A stretch of DNA of 64,000 bases from Haloglomus litoreum. GTDB lineage: Archaea; Halobacteriota; Halobacteria; Halobacteriales; Haloarculaceae. The stretch covers positions 1,550,001 through 1,614,000 of the forward strand of contig NZ_CP119988.1 in assembly GCF_029338515.1 (NCBI RefSeq), written 5' to 3'. The notes under the pieces were generated by a model. That model had not been told where the DNA came from. It ran no database searches and saw nothing but the letters and a program-made list of their open reading frames with translations. The first letter of the stretch is position 1. Each line of letters begins with the position of its first letter. The position numbers were made by a program, and so were the translations under genes. This document shows positions 25,604 through 34,959 of this stretch, in pieces.

Positions 25604-27991
25604 ATGACCGACACGAACCGGGGTGTGGGACCGGGCGACGACGGGGCCGCCGACGGTGGCGAGGCGAGCCGAGCCTCGTCGGATCGCAAGTCCGACGGTG
25701 GCGTCCGTGACGCTGCCTCGTTCATCGACGCGGCCGACGAGAGCCTGCAGGCGACCTACGAGCCGCCGATGTCGCTCCCGGAGTACGTCGACGCGCTGTT
25801 CGAGCAGCCGGCGCTGGCGAGCCACGCCTCGAAGTACCTGCTCCGGGCCATCGAGGCGGCCGGCCGGCGCACCGTCGTCGAGGAGGGCGAGGAGAAGCAG
25901 CGCTACCGCTTCTTCGACGACCCGCACAACGACGGCGAGCACGCCATCCTCGGCAACACGGAGGTCCTGAACGCCTTCGTCGACGACCTCCGGTCCATCG
26001 CGGCGGGGCGGGGCAAGGACGAGAAGATCGTCTGGCTGGAGGGCCCCACGGCGACCGGGAAGTCGGAGCTGAAGCGCTGTCTCATCAACGGGCTCCGGGA
26101 GTACAGCAAGACCCCAGAGGGTCGGCGCTACACCGTCGAGTGGAATGTCGCGGGCGCCGACGACGGCGCGAGCGCGATGACCTACGGCGGCGGTCCCCCC
26201 GAGCCGGACGAGGACGACTGGTACGCCTCGCCGGTGCAGGCCCACCCGCTGACGGTGTTCCCGGAGGACGTCCGCGCGGAGCTGGTCGCCGAGCTCAACG
26301 CCCGGCTGGACGACCACATCCCCTTCCGCGTCGAGGGCCGACTCGACCCGTTCTCGCGCGAGGCCTACGACTACCTCGAGGAGCAGTACCGTCGCCAGGG
26401 CGTCGAGGACCTGTTCTCGGCGGTCACCGACCCCAAGCACCTCCGCGTGAAGAACTACGTCGCCGACGTGGGCCAGGGCATCGGGGTGCTGCACTCCGAG
26501 GACGACGGCTCGCCGAAGGAGCGACTGGTCGGCTCGTGGATGGCCGGGATGCTGCGCGAACTCGACTCGCGGGGGCGCAAGAACCCGCAGGCGTTCAGCT
26601 ACGACGGCGTCCTCTCGCAGGGGAACGGGCTCCTCACCATCGTCGAGGACGCCGCCCAGCACGCCGACCTGCTGCAGAAACTGCTCAACGTCCCCGACGA
26701 GGGGAGCGTGAAGCTGGACAAGGGCATCGGGATGGACATCGACACGCAGCTGGTCATCATCTCGAACCCGGACCTCGAGGCGCGGCTCAACCAGCACGCC
26801 GACCGCTCGGGGTCGGACCCGCTGAAGGCGCTGAAGCGCCGGCTCGACAAGCACGAGTTCACCTACCTGACGAACCTCTCGCTGGAGGCCGAGCTCATCC
26901 GGCGCGAGCTGACCAACGAGACCGCCGTCTGGACGGCCGACTCCTACGAGGACCTCGCCGAGATGATCCGCCAGCCGGTCCGGGTCCGGGTCCGCGACGG
27001 CGAGGGGGTCGTCCGGGAGAAGGAGCTCGCCCCCCACGCCATCGAGGCCGCGGCGCTGTACGCGGTCGTCACGCGGCTGGACGGGGAGGACGTGCCCCCC
27101 GGGCTCGACCTGGTGGACAAGGCGCTGGTCTTCGACCGGGGCTACCTCCAGGACGGCGACGAGCGCCGGGAGAAGGAGGAGTTCGACTTCGACCCCGACG
27201 CCGAGGACGGCGAGACGGGCATCCCGGTCACGTACACGCGGGACATCATCGCGGACCTGCTCCACGAGGTGCAGGACCGCCACCACCCCGACCTCCCGGT
27301 CGAGGACGTGGTGATGCCGCGCGACCTGCTCAACCGGATGGCCGAGGAGCTGAGCGACACGCCGGTCTTCGGCCCCAACGAGAAGACGGAGTTCGAGAAC
27401 CGGCTCGTCCCCATCAAGAACCACGTGTTCACCGAGCAGGAGGACGACGTGCTGGAGGCCATCATGCGCGAGAAGCGCGTCGACGAGGCCACCGTCGAGG
27501 AGTACATCGAGCACGTCTACGCCTGGGTCGAGGACGAGCAGATCGAGAACGAGCGCGGCGAACTCCAGGACCCGGACCCGCTGAAGATGAAGGTGTTCGA
27601 GACCGAGCACCTCGGGCGGTTCGGCGAGGACGACTACGACGGGACCGACCCCGAGGCCGCGGTCGCGGAGTTCCGCGCCGAGAAGGTCGTCACCGCACTC
27701 AATCGCCACGCCTGGCGCCACCGCGACGAGGACTTCCGGGTGGCGGACGTGAACGTCAAGGAGATCCCCGTCATCAAGACCGTCCTCGGGAGCCACGACT
27801 GGGACGACGTCCGCCGGACGTTCCCGGACTTCGACCCCGTCCAGTGGGACGACCCGCCGTCGGGGACGCAGACGGAGTCGGTGAAGGCCGACACCATCCG
27901 GAACATGCAGGAGCTGTTCGACTACTCCGAAGCGTCGGCCGAACTCACGAGCCGCCACGTCATGGACCAGGTGAGTTACCGATGGGAATGA
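25604..27991 (+). CDS. prkA: PrkA family protein kinase, divergent copy 2
   Basis: A 795-residue paralogue of the preceding gene. Residues 1-45 are a low-complexity acidic/serine extension. Walker A is 'GPTATGKS' (about 147-154) and the Walker B/sensor area reads 'VLSQGNGLLTIVED' and 'QLVIISNPDLEARL'. The C-terminal region is about 100 residues longer than copy 1. The ATG follows the prkA1 stop by one base. Two different PrkA subunits in one operon suggests a hetero-oligomer or a kinase/regulator pair (inference). Confidence 0.9.
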   Translation: MTDTNRGVGPGDDGAADGGEASRASSDRKSDGGVRDAASFIDAADESLQATYEPPMSLPEYVDALFEQPALASHASKYLLRAIEAAGRRTVVEEGEEKQRYRFFDDPHNDGEHAILGNTEVLNAFVDDLRSIAAGRGKDEKIVWLEGPTATGKSELKRCLINGLREYSKTPEGRRYTVEWNVAGADDGASAMTYGGGPPEPDEDDWYASPVQAHPLTVFPEDVRAELVAELNARLDDHIPFRVEGRLDPFSREAYDYLEEQYRRQGVEDLFSAVTDPKHLRVKNYVADVGQGIGVLHSEDDGSPKERLVGSWMAGMLRELDSRGRKNPQAFSYDGVLSQGNGLLTIVEDAAQHADLLQKLLNVPDEGSVKLDKGIGMDIDTQLVIISNPDLEARLNQHADRSGSDPLKALKRRLDKHEFTYLTNLSLEAELIRRELTNETAVWTADSYEDLAEMIRQPVRVRVRDGEGVVREKELAPHAIEAAALYAVVTRLDGEDVPPGLDLVDKALVFDRGYLQDGDERREKEEFDFDPDAEDGETGIPVTYTRDIIADLLHEVQDRHHPDLPVEDVVMPRDLLNRMAEELSDTPVFGPNEKTEFENRLVPIKNHVFTEQEDDVLEAIMREKRVDEATVEEYIEHVYAWVEDEQIENERGELQDPDPLKMKVFETEHLGRFGEDDYDGTDPEAAVAEFRAEKVVTALNRHAWRHRDEDFRVADVNVKEIPVIKTVLGSHDWDDVRRTFPDFDPVQWDDPPSGTQTESVKADTIRNMQELFDYSEASAELTSRHVMDQVSYRWE

Positions 27992-28050
27992 GCGATTACC
28001 GATCAATGAACGACTCGATCAACAGAACCGGACGAGAACTGGTGAGGTAG
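27988..28050 (+). CDS. Possible microprotein between prkA2 and yeaH
   Basis: A 20-codon frame whose ATG overlaps the prkA2 stop (ATGA, 27988-27991) and which fills most of the 66-nt gap before yeaH. The predicted peptide begins '[13 protein letters not shown]'. The base composition is clearly lower in GC than its neighbours. The overlap geometry is the same as for real genes here, but a frame this short can arise by chance, and the stretch may only carry the ribosome site for yeaH. Confidence 0.25.
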   Translation: MSDYRSMNDSINRTGRELVR

Positions 28051-28057
28051 ACACGTA

Positions 28058-29392
28058 ATGGGACTGAAAGACGACCTCGAACGGTATCGGGAAGTGGGCG
28101 AGGAGAAGCGACAGGACCTCTCCGAGTTCATCCAGTACGGCGACATGGGCCAGTCGCTGCCGGACGAGGTCCGCATCCCGATCAAGATCGTCGACCTGCC
28201 CGAGTTCGCCTACGACCAGCGCGACATGGGTGGCGTTGGCCAGGGCGACGGGGACACGCCGGACGTGGGCCAGCCCGTCGGCCAGCCACAGCCCCAGCCG
28301 GGCGACGGCGACGAGGAGGGCGAACCCGGCGAGGAGGGCGGCGAGCACGAGTACTACGAGATGGACCCCGAGGAGTTCGCCCAGGAGCTGGACGAGGAAC
28401 TCGGGCTCGACCTCGACCCGAAGGGCAAGAAGGTGATCGAGGAGAAGGAGGGCGACTTCACCGACATCACGCGCAGCGGCCCCGCATCGACGCTCGACTT
28501 CGAGCGCCTGTTCAAGCAGGGGCTGAAGCGCAAGCTCGCGATGGACTTCGACGAGGAGTACCTGCGGGAGGCCCTGCGCGTCGAGGGGTGGGGCCCGTCG
28601 ACGGTGTTCGAGTGGGCCCGCGAGCAGCATATCCCCGTCTCGCGGGCGTGGATCGAGACGGCGTACGAGGAGCTCCCACGCGAGGAGCGCGACCGCTGGG
28701 CCAGCATCGAGGAGATGGAGGCCACCGTCGAGCGCGAGTCGACCGCCGCGCGCATCCGGCGGGACGGCATCGACGAGGTGCCGTTCCGGCGCGACGACGA
28801 GCGGTACCGCTACCCCGAGATCGTCGAGGAGCGCGAGAAGAACGTCGTCGTCGTCAACATCCGCGACGTGAGCGGGTCGATGCGCGAGAAGAAACGGGAA
28901 CTCGTCGAGCGGACGTTCACGCCGCTGGACTGGTACCTGACGGGCAAGTACGACAACGCCGAGTTCGTCTACATCGCCCACGACGCCGACGCGTGGGAGG
29001 TTGAGCGCGAGGAGTTCTTCGGCATCCGGAGCGGCGGGGGCACGCGCATCTCCAGTGCGTACGACCTCGCCGCGGAGATCCTGGAGGAGCGCTACCCGTG
29101 GAACGAGTGGAACCGCTACGTGTTCGCCGCCGGTGACTCGGAGAACTCCTCGAACGATACCGAGGAGCGGGTCATCCCGGCGATGGAGGAGATCCCAGCG
29201 AACCTCCACGCGTACGTGGAGACCCAGCCCTCGGGCAACGCCATCAACGCGACCCACGCCGAGGAGGTGGAGGCCCACTTCGGCGACGACTCCAACGTCG
29301 CCGTCGCGTACGTCTCCAGCCCGGAGGACGTGGTCGACGCCATCTACACCATCCTCAGCACGGAGCAGCGCGAGGAGGTGACCGCACAATGA
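28058..29392 (+). CDS. yeaH: YeaH/DUF444 (UPF0229) family protein
   Basis: Partner of PrkA. The 444 residues match the family. Residues 60-100 are a Gly/Pro/Glu-rich linker. The C-terminal half is a von Willebrand factor A-like domain with a metal-site motif 'DVSGSM' (about 270-275), '[11 protein letters not shown]' and '[11 protein letters not shown]', the characteristic DUF444 string. It lies downstream of prkA2 (66-nt gap) and overlaps spoVR by 4 nt (ATGA). Confidence 0.92.
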   Translation: MGLKDDLERYREVGEEKRQDLSEFIQYGDMGQSLPDEVRIPIKIVDLPEFAYDQRDMGGVGQGDGDTPDVGQPVGQPQPQPGDGDEEGEPGEEGGEHEYYEMDPEEFAQELDEELGLDLDPKGKKVIEEKEGDFTDITRSGPASTLDFERLFKQGLKRKLAMDFDEEYLREALRVEGWGPSTVFEWAREQHIPVSRAWIETAYEELPREERDRWASIEEMEATVERESTAARIRRDGIDEVPFRRDDERYRYPEIVEEREKNVVVVNIRDVSGSMREKKRELVERTFTPLDWYLTGKYDNAEFVYIAHDADAWEVEREEFFGIRSGGGTRISSAYDLAAEILEERYPWNEWNRYVFAAGDSENSSNDTEERVIPAMEEIPANLHAYVETQPSGNAINATHAEEVEAHFGDDSNVAVAYVSSPEDVVDAIYTILSTEQREEVTAQ

Positions 29393-31380
29393 GCCAGCCG
29401 GACCGCATCGCACAGCAGCGCATCGCCGAGGGACTCGAGGAGCCAGTCCGCGAGGCGTCGAACCTCGCACGTAAGCTGGGCCTGGACCCGTTCCCGGTCA
29501 ACTACTGGATCGTCGACTACGACGACATGAACGAGCTCATCGCCTACGGCGGGTTCCAGACCCGGTACCCGCACTGGCGGTGGGGGATGCAGTACGACCG
29601 CCAGCAGAAACAGGGCCAGTTCATGGGCGGCAAGGCCTTCGAGATCGTCAACAACGACAACCCGGCCCACGCCTTCCTGCAGGAGTCCAACAGCCTCGCG
29701 GACCAGAAGGCCGTCATCACGCACGTCGAGGCCCACTCCGACTTCTTCAAGAACAACGAGTGGTTCGGCCTGTTCGCGAAGGACCCCGACGCGGCGGCGA
29801 TGCTCGAACGCCACGCCGAGACCATCCGGGAGTACATGGAGGACCCGGAGATCGACCGCGACGACGTCGAGGCGTGGATCGACCACGTCCTGTGTCTGGA
29901 GGACAACGTCGACCAGCACCGGGCGTTCGTCCCGGCCGAGACGCGCGGCGGCGACGCCGAGGACATCGAGGCGGAGGTCGTCGCCGAGCGGCTCGACGAG
30001 CTGAACCTCTCCGACGAGGTCCGCGACCAGGTGTTCGACGAGGAGTGGCTCGCGGCCCAGGAGGACGACGAGGAGGTCCGCTTCCCGGCCGAACCGGAGA
30101 AGGACATCCTCGCGTTCCTCTGGAACCACGGGAAGGCCTACGACGAGGACGCGGGGAAGGCCGTGGAGATGACCGAGTGGCAGCGCGACGTGCTCGAACT
30201 CCTCCGGAAGGAGGCCTACTACTTCGCCCCGCAGAAGATGACGAAGGTGATGAACGAGGGGTGGGCCGCCTACTGGGAGTCGAAGATGATGACCGACGAG
30301 GCGTTCGCCGGCGACGACGAGTTCCTCTCGTACGCCGACCACATGGCCGCCGTCCTGGGCTCACCGGGCCTCAACCCGTACAAGCTGGGGCTGCAGCTCT
30401 GGAACTACGTCGAGAACACGACCAACCGACGCGAGGTCGTCGAGAAGCTCCTCCGGGTCGAGGGGGTCACCTGGCGGAACTTCGACGACACGGTCGACCT
30501 CGACCACGTGCGGGACCTGCTCGAACCCGAGCCGTGGCTGGTCGACGTGGTCGGCCACCTCGACGACCTCGACCCCGAGGACCCGCGCGTGGACGCCGAC
30601 GCGCTCGCAGCCGCCCGTGAGGGCGAGGTCGACGTCCAGCGCTACCCGTGGAAGGTCCTCACCTACGAGGGCCTGACCCAGCGCCACTACTCGCTGGTGA
30701 AGCCGGCGTTCCGGGGCTTCCTCAAGCGCATCAGCCAGTCGGAGCTGGAGCGCATCGCGCGCTACCTGTTCGACACCGACCGCTACGACTCCGTCGACGA
30801 GGCGGTGGCGGACGTCGACCGCGCGGCCGGCTGGGACCGGATGCGCGAGATCCGCGAGTCCCACAACGACGTGACCTTCCTCGACGAGTTCCTCACCCAG
30901 GAGTTCGTCGACGACAACGACTACTTCACCTACGAGTACACGCACACGACCCAGGACTACCGCGTCACGTCGACGGACTACCGCGACGTGAAGAAGAAGC
31001 TGATGCTGCGGTTCACCAACTTCGGCAAGCCCACCATCGCCGTCGAGGACGGCAACTACGAGAACCGCAACGAGCTGCTGCTGGCCCACCAGTACAACGG
31101 CGTGATGCTGGACATCCGACAGGCCCAGCAGACGCTGGAGCGCGTGTTCCAGCTCTGGGGGCGCCCGGTCAACCTGAAGACCATCGTCAAGGAGGTCGAC
31201 GAGCACGACATCGAGGTGGCGCGGCGGCGCGACCGCGAGCCCGAGCCCGAGGAGGTCGGCAAGCTCCTCCGGTACGACGGCACGGAGTTCTCCGTCGAGG
31301 ACCTCCCGTGGGAGGAGGTCGAGGACATCGCCGCCACGGACGTCGACTACGACACGAAACCCGACGAGTGGCTGGCCTGA
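29389..31380 (+). CDS. spoVR: SpoVR/YcgB family protein
   Basis: Third conserved partner of the PrkA system, 663 residues. Family landmarks include '[19 protein letters not shown]', 'PTRYPHW'-like '[14 protein letters not shown]', '[14 protein letters not shown]', '[12 protein letters not shown]' with conserved histidines, and '[14 protein letters not shown]'. The histidine/glutamate-rich core suggests a metal site. A strong Shine-Dalgarno-like 'gaggaggtgacc' precedes the ATG, which overlaps the yeaH stop. It is the last gene of the operon. Biochemical role unknown. Confidence 0.93.
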   Translation: MSQPDRIAQQRIAEGLEEPVREASNLARKLGLDPFPVNYWIVDYDDMNELIAYGGFQTRYPHWRWGMQYDRQQKQGQFMGGKAFEIVNNDNPAHAFLQESNSLADQKAVITHVEAHSDFFKNNEWFGLFAKDPDAAAMLERHAETIREYMEDPEIDRDDVEAWIDHVLCLEDNVDQHRAFVPAETRGGDAEDIEAEVVAERLDELNLSDEVRDQVFDEEWLAAQEDDEEVRFPAEPEKDILAFLWNHGKAYDEDAGKAVEMTEWQRDVLELLRKEAYYFAPQKMTKVMNEGWAAYWESKMMTDEAFAGDDEFLSYADHMAAVLGSPGLNPYKLGLQLWNYVENTTNRREVVEKLLRVEGVTWRNFDDTVDLDHVRDLLEPEPWLVDVVGHLDDLDPEDPRVDADALAAAREGEVDVQRYPWKVLTYEGLTQRHYSLVKPAFRGFLKRISQSELERIARYLFDTDRYDSVDEAVADVDRAAGWDRMREIRESHNDVTFLDEFLTQEFVDDNDYFTYEYTHTTQDYRVTSTDYRDVKKKLMLRFTNFGKPTIAVEDGNYENRNELLLAHQYNGVMLDIRQAQQTLERVFQLWGRPVNLKTIVKEVDEHDIEVARRRDREPEPEEVGKLLRYDGTEFSVEDLPWEEVEDIAATDVDYDTKPDEWLA

Positions 31381-31505
31381 CCAGGCGCCGGGCCGGCTAT
31401 CACTGGGCCCGGCCCCCGGAGACATGGCCCACGGAGAACCGGCACGCTCCGGTTCGAGGATGGGCTGTGGACAGGTTCTTGACCCCCGGCCCGCAACCCC
31501 GGGTA

Positions 31506-32069
31506 GTGTCCGAGGGTAGCACCGCAACAGTGGAACCCGATGCCCCGACGGAGATGGAGCCGAGCGACATCCACGACATCCTCCGGAACGACCGGCGCCG
31601 GCTCACCATCAAGAACCTGCAGGAGCATCCGGATGGGACGATGGGCGTCCGCGAGCTGTCGGAGGCCATCGCCGCGCTGGAGACCGGTGAGGACCCCCCG
31701 CCGAGCGACAAGCGCCAGTCGGTCTACGTCTCGCTCCACCAGACCCACCTGCCCAAACTGGAGGAGTTCGGCATCGTCTCCTACGATTCGGACGAGAAGA
31801 CGGTCTGCCTGGAGGAGCGGGTCCGGGAGGTCGAGGTCTACATGGAGGTCGTCCCCCGGTACGGGCTGTCCTGGGGCGAGTTCTACTTCGGCCTGGGACT
31901 GCTCGGGACCCTCACCACCATCGCCGTCCTGCTGGGCGTGCCGGGCGTCGAGGCGCTCGGCGTGACCGTCACCGCCACCGTCTTCTTCGTCATCCTGATG
32001 CTGTCGGCGACCTACCACGTCTACGCCCAGCAGGACCGCATCCTGTTCCAGCGGTTCCGGAAGGAGTAG
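31506..32069 (+). CDS. DUF7344 winged-helix membrane-associated regulator
   Basis: Haloarchaeal DUF7344 domain at about residues 20-105: 'SDIHDILRNDRRRLTIKNL' and 'KRQSVYVSLHQTHLPKLEE' are the family's winged-helix landmarks. Two transmembrane helices follow ('FYFGLGLLGTLTTIAVLLGV', 'VTVTATVFFVILMLSAT'). It is a putative DNA-binding protein tethered to the membrane. The GTG at 31506 (187 residues) is favoured by a weak TATA-like site near 31477; the ATG at 31554 is the alternative. It follows spoVR by 125 nt and has a relative at 44021. Confidence 0.8.
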   Translation: MSEGSTATVEPDAPTEMEPSDIHDILRNDRRRLTIKNLQEHPDGTMGVRELSEAIAALETGEDPPPSDKRQSVYVSLHQTHLPKLEEFGIVSYDSDEKTVCLEERVREVEVYMEVVPRYGLSWGEFYFGLGLLGTLTTIAVLLGVPGVEALGVTVTATVFFVILMLSATYHVYAQQDRILFQRFRKE

Positions 32070-32113
32070 GCGGTCCCGTGGGGTGTTTTGGCGGTCGCCC
32101 GCGTGCGCCCTGT

Positions 32114-32497
32114 ATGCGCGAGTCGTTCACCGTCGAGACCGACGACCGCCTGCAAGCTATCGACATCACCGACCGGGTCGAGCGGGCCCTGCCCGACGAC
32201 GCCGACGGCCCCGTCACGGTCCGTTCGAGACACACCACGGCCGGGATCGTCGTCAACGAGGCCGAGCGGCGACTCCTGGCCGATATCGAGGCCTTCCTCG
32301 ACGACGTCGTCGCGGACGAGGGGTGGCGCCACGACGAGATCGACGACAACGCCGATTCGCACCTGCGCGCGCTCCTCTGTGGCGGGTCCGAGACGGTCCC
32401 GGCGCGTGATGGGGTCCTGGACCTGGGTACGTGGCAGTCGGTCCTGCTGGTCGAGTGTGACGGCCCCCGGACCCGGACGGTCGAACTGCTGCGGTGA
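32114..32497 (+). CDS. YjbQ family (UPF0047) protein
   Basis: A 127-residue YjbQ-fold protein. The family signature is nearly complete: 'HTTAGIVVNEAE', then 'DNADSHLRALLCGGSETVP', then 'LGTWQSVLLVECDGPR' near the C-terminus, with conserved His and Asp residues lining the trimer cleft. Members have been reported with weak thiamine-phosphate synthase activity and the true role is unclear. The start at 32114 ('MRESF') lies about 27 nt after an AT-rich 'tgttttgg'; the upstream in-frame extension is arginine/proline-rich and not credible. Confidence 0.9.
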   Translation: MRESFTVETDDRLQAIDITDRVERALPDDADGPVTVRSRHTTAGIVVNEAERRLLADIEAFLDDVVADEGWRHDEIDDNADSHLRALLCGGSETVPARDGVLDLGTWQSVLLVECDGPRTRTVELLR

Positions 32498-32563
32498 GGG
32501 GGGCGTCCCCTGCCGCCGCCCGAGTGTTCAGGTTCCCGTGGCCCGAACCAGGCGTACGTTCTC

Positions 32564-34015
32564 ATGTCCGAGACAGCCGTGGTCTGGTTCCGCGACGACC
32601 TGCGGGTCCACGACAACGAGACGCTGGTCGAGGCGGTGCGGGCCGCCGACGAGGTGGTGCCGCTGTACGTCTTCGACGAGCGCGAGCACGCCGGGGCCGG
32701 GATGTTCGACCGTCCGAAGAAAGGGGCCCGCTGGGGTCGTTTCCGCCGGGAGGCCGTCCTGGACCTGCGCGAGTCGCTGCGTGACCTGGGCGGGGAACTG
32801 CTCGTCCGCCACGGTGACCCACGGGCGGTCGTGCCCGCCGTGGCGGAGACGCTGGACGCCGATACGGTCCACCTGCAGACGAAGCCGGCCACGGAGGAAC
32901 TCGCGGACGAGCACGCCGTGAAGTCGTTGCTCGCAGAGCGTGACGTCGGCGTGGAGCGCCACTGGACCCACACGCTCTACCACGTCGACGACCTGCCGAC
33001 GCCGTACACGGATATCCAGGATACCTTCACGCCTTGGCGCAAGGAGGTCGAGCGCGAGGCGGCCGTCCGGGACTCCCTCCCGGCACCCGAGACGGTCCCG
33101 ACGCCGGACCTCGGCGAGGCCGGCGACGCCGCGGTCCCGACGCTCGCCGACCTGGGTCACGACCCGGACGAGGCGACCGCCGACGACCGCGGCGTCCTGG
33201 CGTTCGAGGGCGGGGAGACGGCGGCGCTGGAGCGACTCGAGGACTACGTCTGGACCGGCGACCACCTCCGGAACTACAAGGAGACGCGCAACGGCCTCCT
33301 CGGGGCCGACTACTCATCGAAGTTCTCGGCGTGGCTGGCTCACGGCTGTCTCTCACCCCGGTACGTCCACGCCGAGGTCGACCGCTACGAGGACGAGCGC
33401 GTCTCGAACGAGGACACGTACTGGCTCGTCTTCGAGCTGCTGTGGCGCGATTTCTTCCAGTTCCAGTTCCTCAAGCACGGCGCCGACTTCTTCGCACCGA
33501 ACGGCATCCGCGACGTACGGAAGGAGTGGCGCCGTGACGAGGAGGCCCGCGAGGCCTTCGAGCGCTGGGCCGCCGGGGAGACGGGCGTGCCGTTCGTCGA
33601 TGCCAACATGCGCGAACTGAACGCGACCGGCTATATGTCGAACCGTGGGCGCCAGAACGTCGCCTCCTTCCTCGCGGACGCGATGGGGGTGGACTGGCGG
33701 CTCGGGGCAGCCTACTTCGAGTCCCGGCTGGTGGACTACGACGTGGCCTCGAACTGGGGGAACTGGGCCTACCAGGCCGGCGTCGGCAACGACTCCCGGG
33801 ACAACTACTTCGACGTGCTCGGGCAGGCCGAGCGCTACGACCCCGGCGCCGAGTACGTCACCCACTGGCTGCCGGAACTGGCGGGACTCCCGGCAGAGTA
33901 CGCCCACCGGCCGTGGCGGCTATCCGAGGCCGAGCAGGCCGAGTACGGGGTGGACCTCGGCCGTGACTATCCGGCCCCCCTCTTCGACGTCGAGGCGCGG
34001 TACCGGAACCTCTGA
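32564..34015 (+). CDS. DASH-type cryptochrome/photolyase
   Basis: Blue-light flavoprotein of the photolyase superfamily, 483 residues. The N-terminal Rossmann-like domain begins 'VVWFRDDLRVHDNETL'. The C-terminal FAD domain has 'YKETRNGLLGADYSSKFSAW', 'ELLWRDFFQF', 'TGYMSNRGRQNVASFL' and 'VASNWGNWAYQAGVGNDSR', all diagnostic of the DASH clade, which repairs pyrimidine dimers in single-stranded DNA or signals light. A TATA-like site lies about 30 nt before the ATG. It is followed by a Bat-like HTH_10 regulator. Confidence 0.94.
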   Translation: MSETAVVWFRDDLRVHDNETLVEAVRAADEVVPLYVFDEREHAGAGMFDRPKKGARWGRFRREAVLDLRESLRDLGGELLVRHGDPRAVVPAVAETLDADTVHLQTKPATEELADEHAVKSLLAERDVGVERHWTHTLYHVDDLPTPYTDIQDTFTPWRKEVEREAAVRDSLPAPETVPTPDLGEAGDAAVPTLADLGHDPDEATADDRGVLAFEGGETAALERLEDYVWTGDHLRNYKETRNGLLGADYSSKFSAWLAHGCLSPRYVHAEVDRYEDERVSNEDTYWLVFELLWRDFFQFQFLKHGADFFAPNGIRDVRKEWRRDEEAREAFERWAAGETGVPFVDANMRELNATGYMSNRGRQNVASFLADAMGVDWRLGAAYFESRLVDYDVASNWGNWAYQAGVGNDSRDNYFDVLGQAERYDPGAEYVTHWLPELAGLPAEYAHRPWRLSEAEQAEYGVDLGRDYPAPLFDVEARYRNL

Positions 34016-34272
34016 TCCGGTTCGGATGACTCCCTCGGAATCTCCTCTACCGCCCGTATTCGTGCTCTGCGGCGCAGCTCGGGCCGCTTCGTGGTGACGG
34101 TACACTTATATTCACCCGCCCGCTTATCTCCGGTAATTGTTATGCCACGTGGAATGGGAACTGTTCGCACGGACTGGGGGCCCGGGCGGGCGGTTGGGTG
34201 CACGGCGTCGACGAAGCCACAACGCCTAACCGGCCGGCGTCGAACGAGGTGGCAACCCGCGAGGACGCCGCC

Positions 34273-34929
34273 ATGAGATACTTCGACTTCACCCTGACTC
34301 CGGAGGACGGGACCATCCACCCCGTGGACGCGCTCATCGCGGAGACGCCGGGCGTCAAGCGGGAGGCCCTCATGCACGTCAACGCGCTGGGCGACGGGAC
34401 CGGGGTGATGCTGTACCGGCTCCGGGGCGAGCCCGACGACCTCGCGGCCGTCCTCGAGGAGTCCGAGGAGGTACTCGCCTACGACATGATGAACGTCCGC
34501 GGCGAGCGGTTCCACTGCTACGTCCACGTCCCGCCGGGCGAGCCGGCGGGGTCGCTGATGACGCTCGCCCAGCGCTACGCGCTCATGATCGACACCCCCC
34601 TGGAGTTCACGGACCGGGGCGGCCTCCGGACGACGCTGGTCGGCACCCACGAGATGCTGCGGCAGGCACTCGACCAGATCCCCGACGACGTCCAGGTCAC
34701 GGTCGAGCAGGTCGGGCAGTACACCCCCGAGCGCGGCGACATGCTCTCCATGCTCACCGACCGTCAGCTGGAGGTCTTCCGGACGGCCGTGGACCTCGGC
34801 TACTACGAGATCCCCCGCCGCGCCACCCACGAGGACATCGCCGAGAACCTGGGCTGTGCCCCCTCGACCGTCGACGAGCACCTCCGGAAGGCAGAGTCGC
34901 GCGTGCTGTCGACGCTAGTCACCGGATAG
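34273..34929 (+). CDS. Bat-like HTH_10 transcription regulator
   Basis: Bacterio-opsin-activator-type regulator of 218 residues. The C-terminal HTH_10 domain reads 'LTDRQLEVFRTAVDLGYYEI', 'ATHEDIAENLGCAPSTVDEH' and 'LRKAESRVLSTLV'. Residues 1-150 form the sensory N-terminal domain common to this family. The ATG at 34273 ('MRYFDF') is preferred over an in-frame GTG at 34198 whose extension lacks similarity. A good TATA-like 'cttatattc' near 34105 implies a leader of about 135 nt. The 257-nt gap before it otherwise shows no gene. Confidence 0.87.
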   Translation: MRYFDFTLTPEDGTIHPVDALIAETPGVKREALMHVNALGDGTGVMLYRLRGEPDDLAAVLEESEEVLAYDMMNVRGERFHCYVHVPPGEPAGSLMTLAQRYALMIDTPLEFTDRGGLRTTLVGTHEMLRQALDQIPDDVQVTVEQVGQYTPERGDMLSMLTDRQLEVFRTAVDLGYYEIPRRATHEDIAENLGCAPSTVDEHLRKAESRVLSTLVTG

Positions 34930-34959
34930 CGCAGGGTCTCGACCGTATCGCCCCCCGGT

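Noticed and set aside
25445-28006. 853-codon minus-strand ORF antisense to prkA2
   Set aside because: Composition mirrors the acidic sense gene (valine/leucine/arginine-rich) and no family motif is present.
34091-34276. 61-codon frame upstream of the Bat-like regulator
   Set aside because: Basic and low-complexity, no conserved motif; the region is better explained as a promoter and leader.
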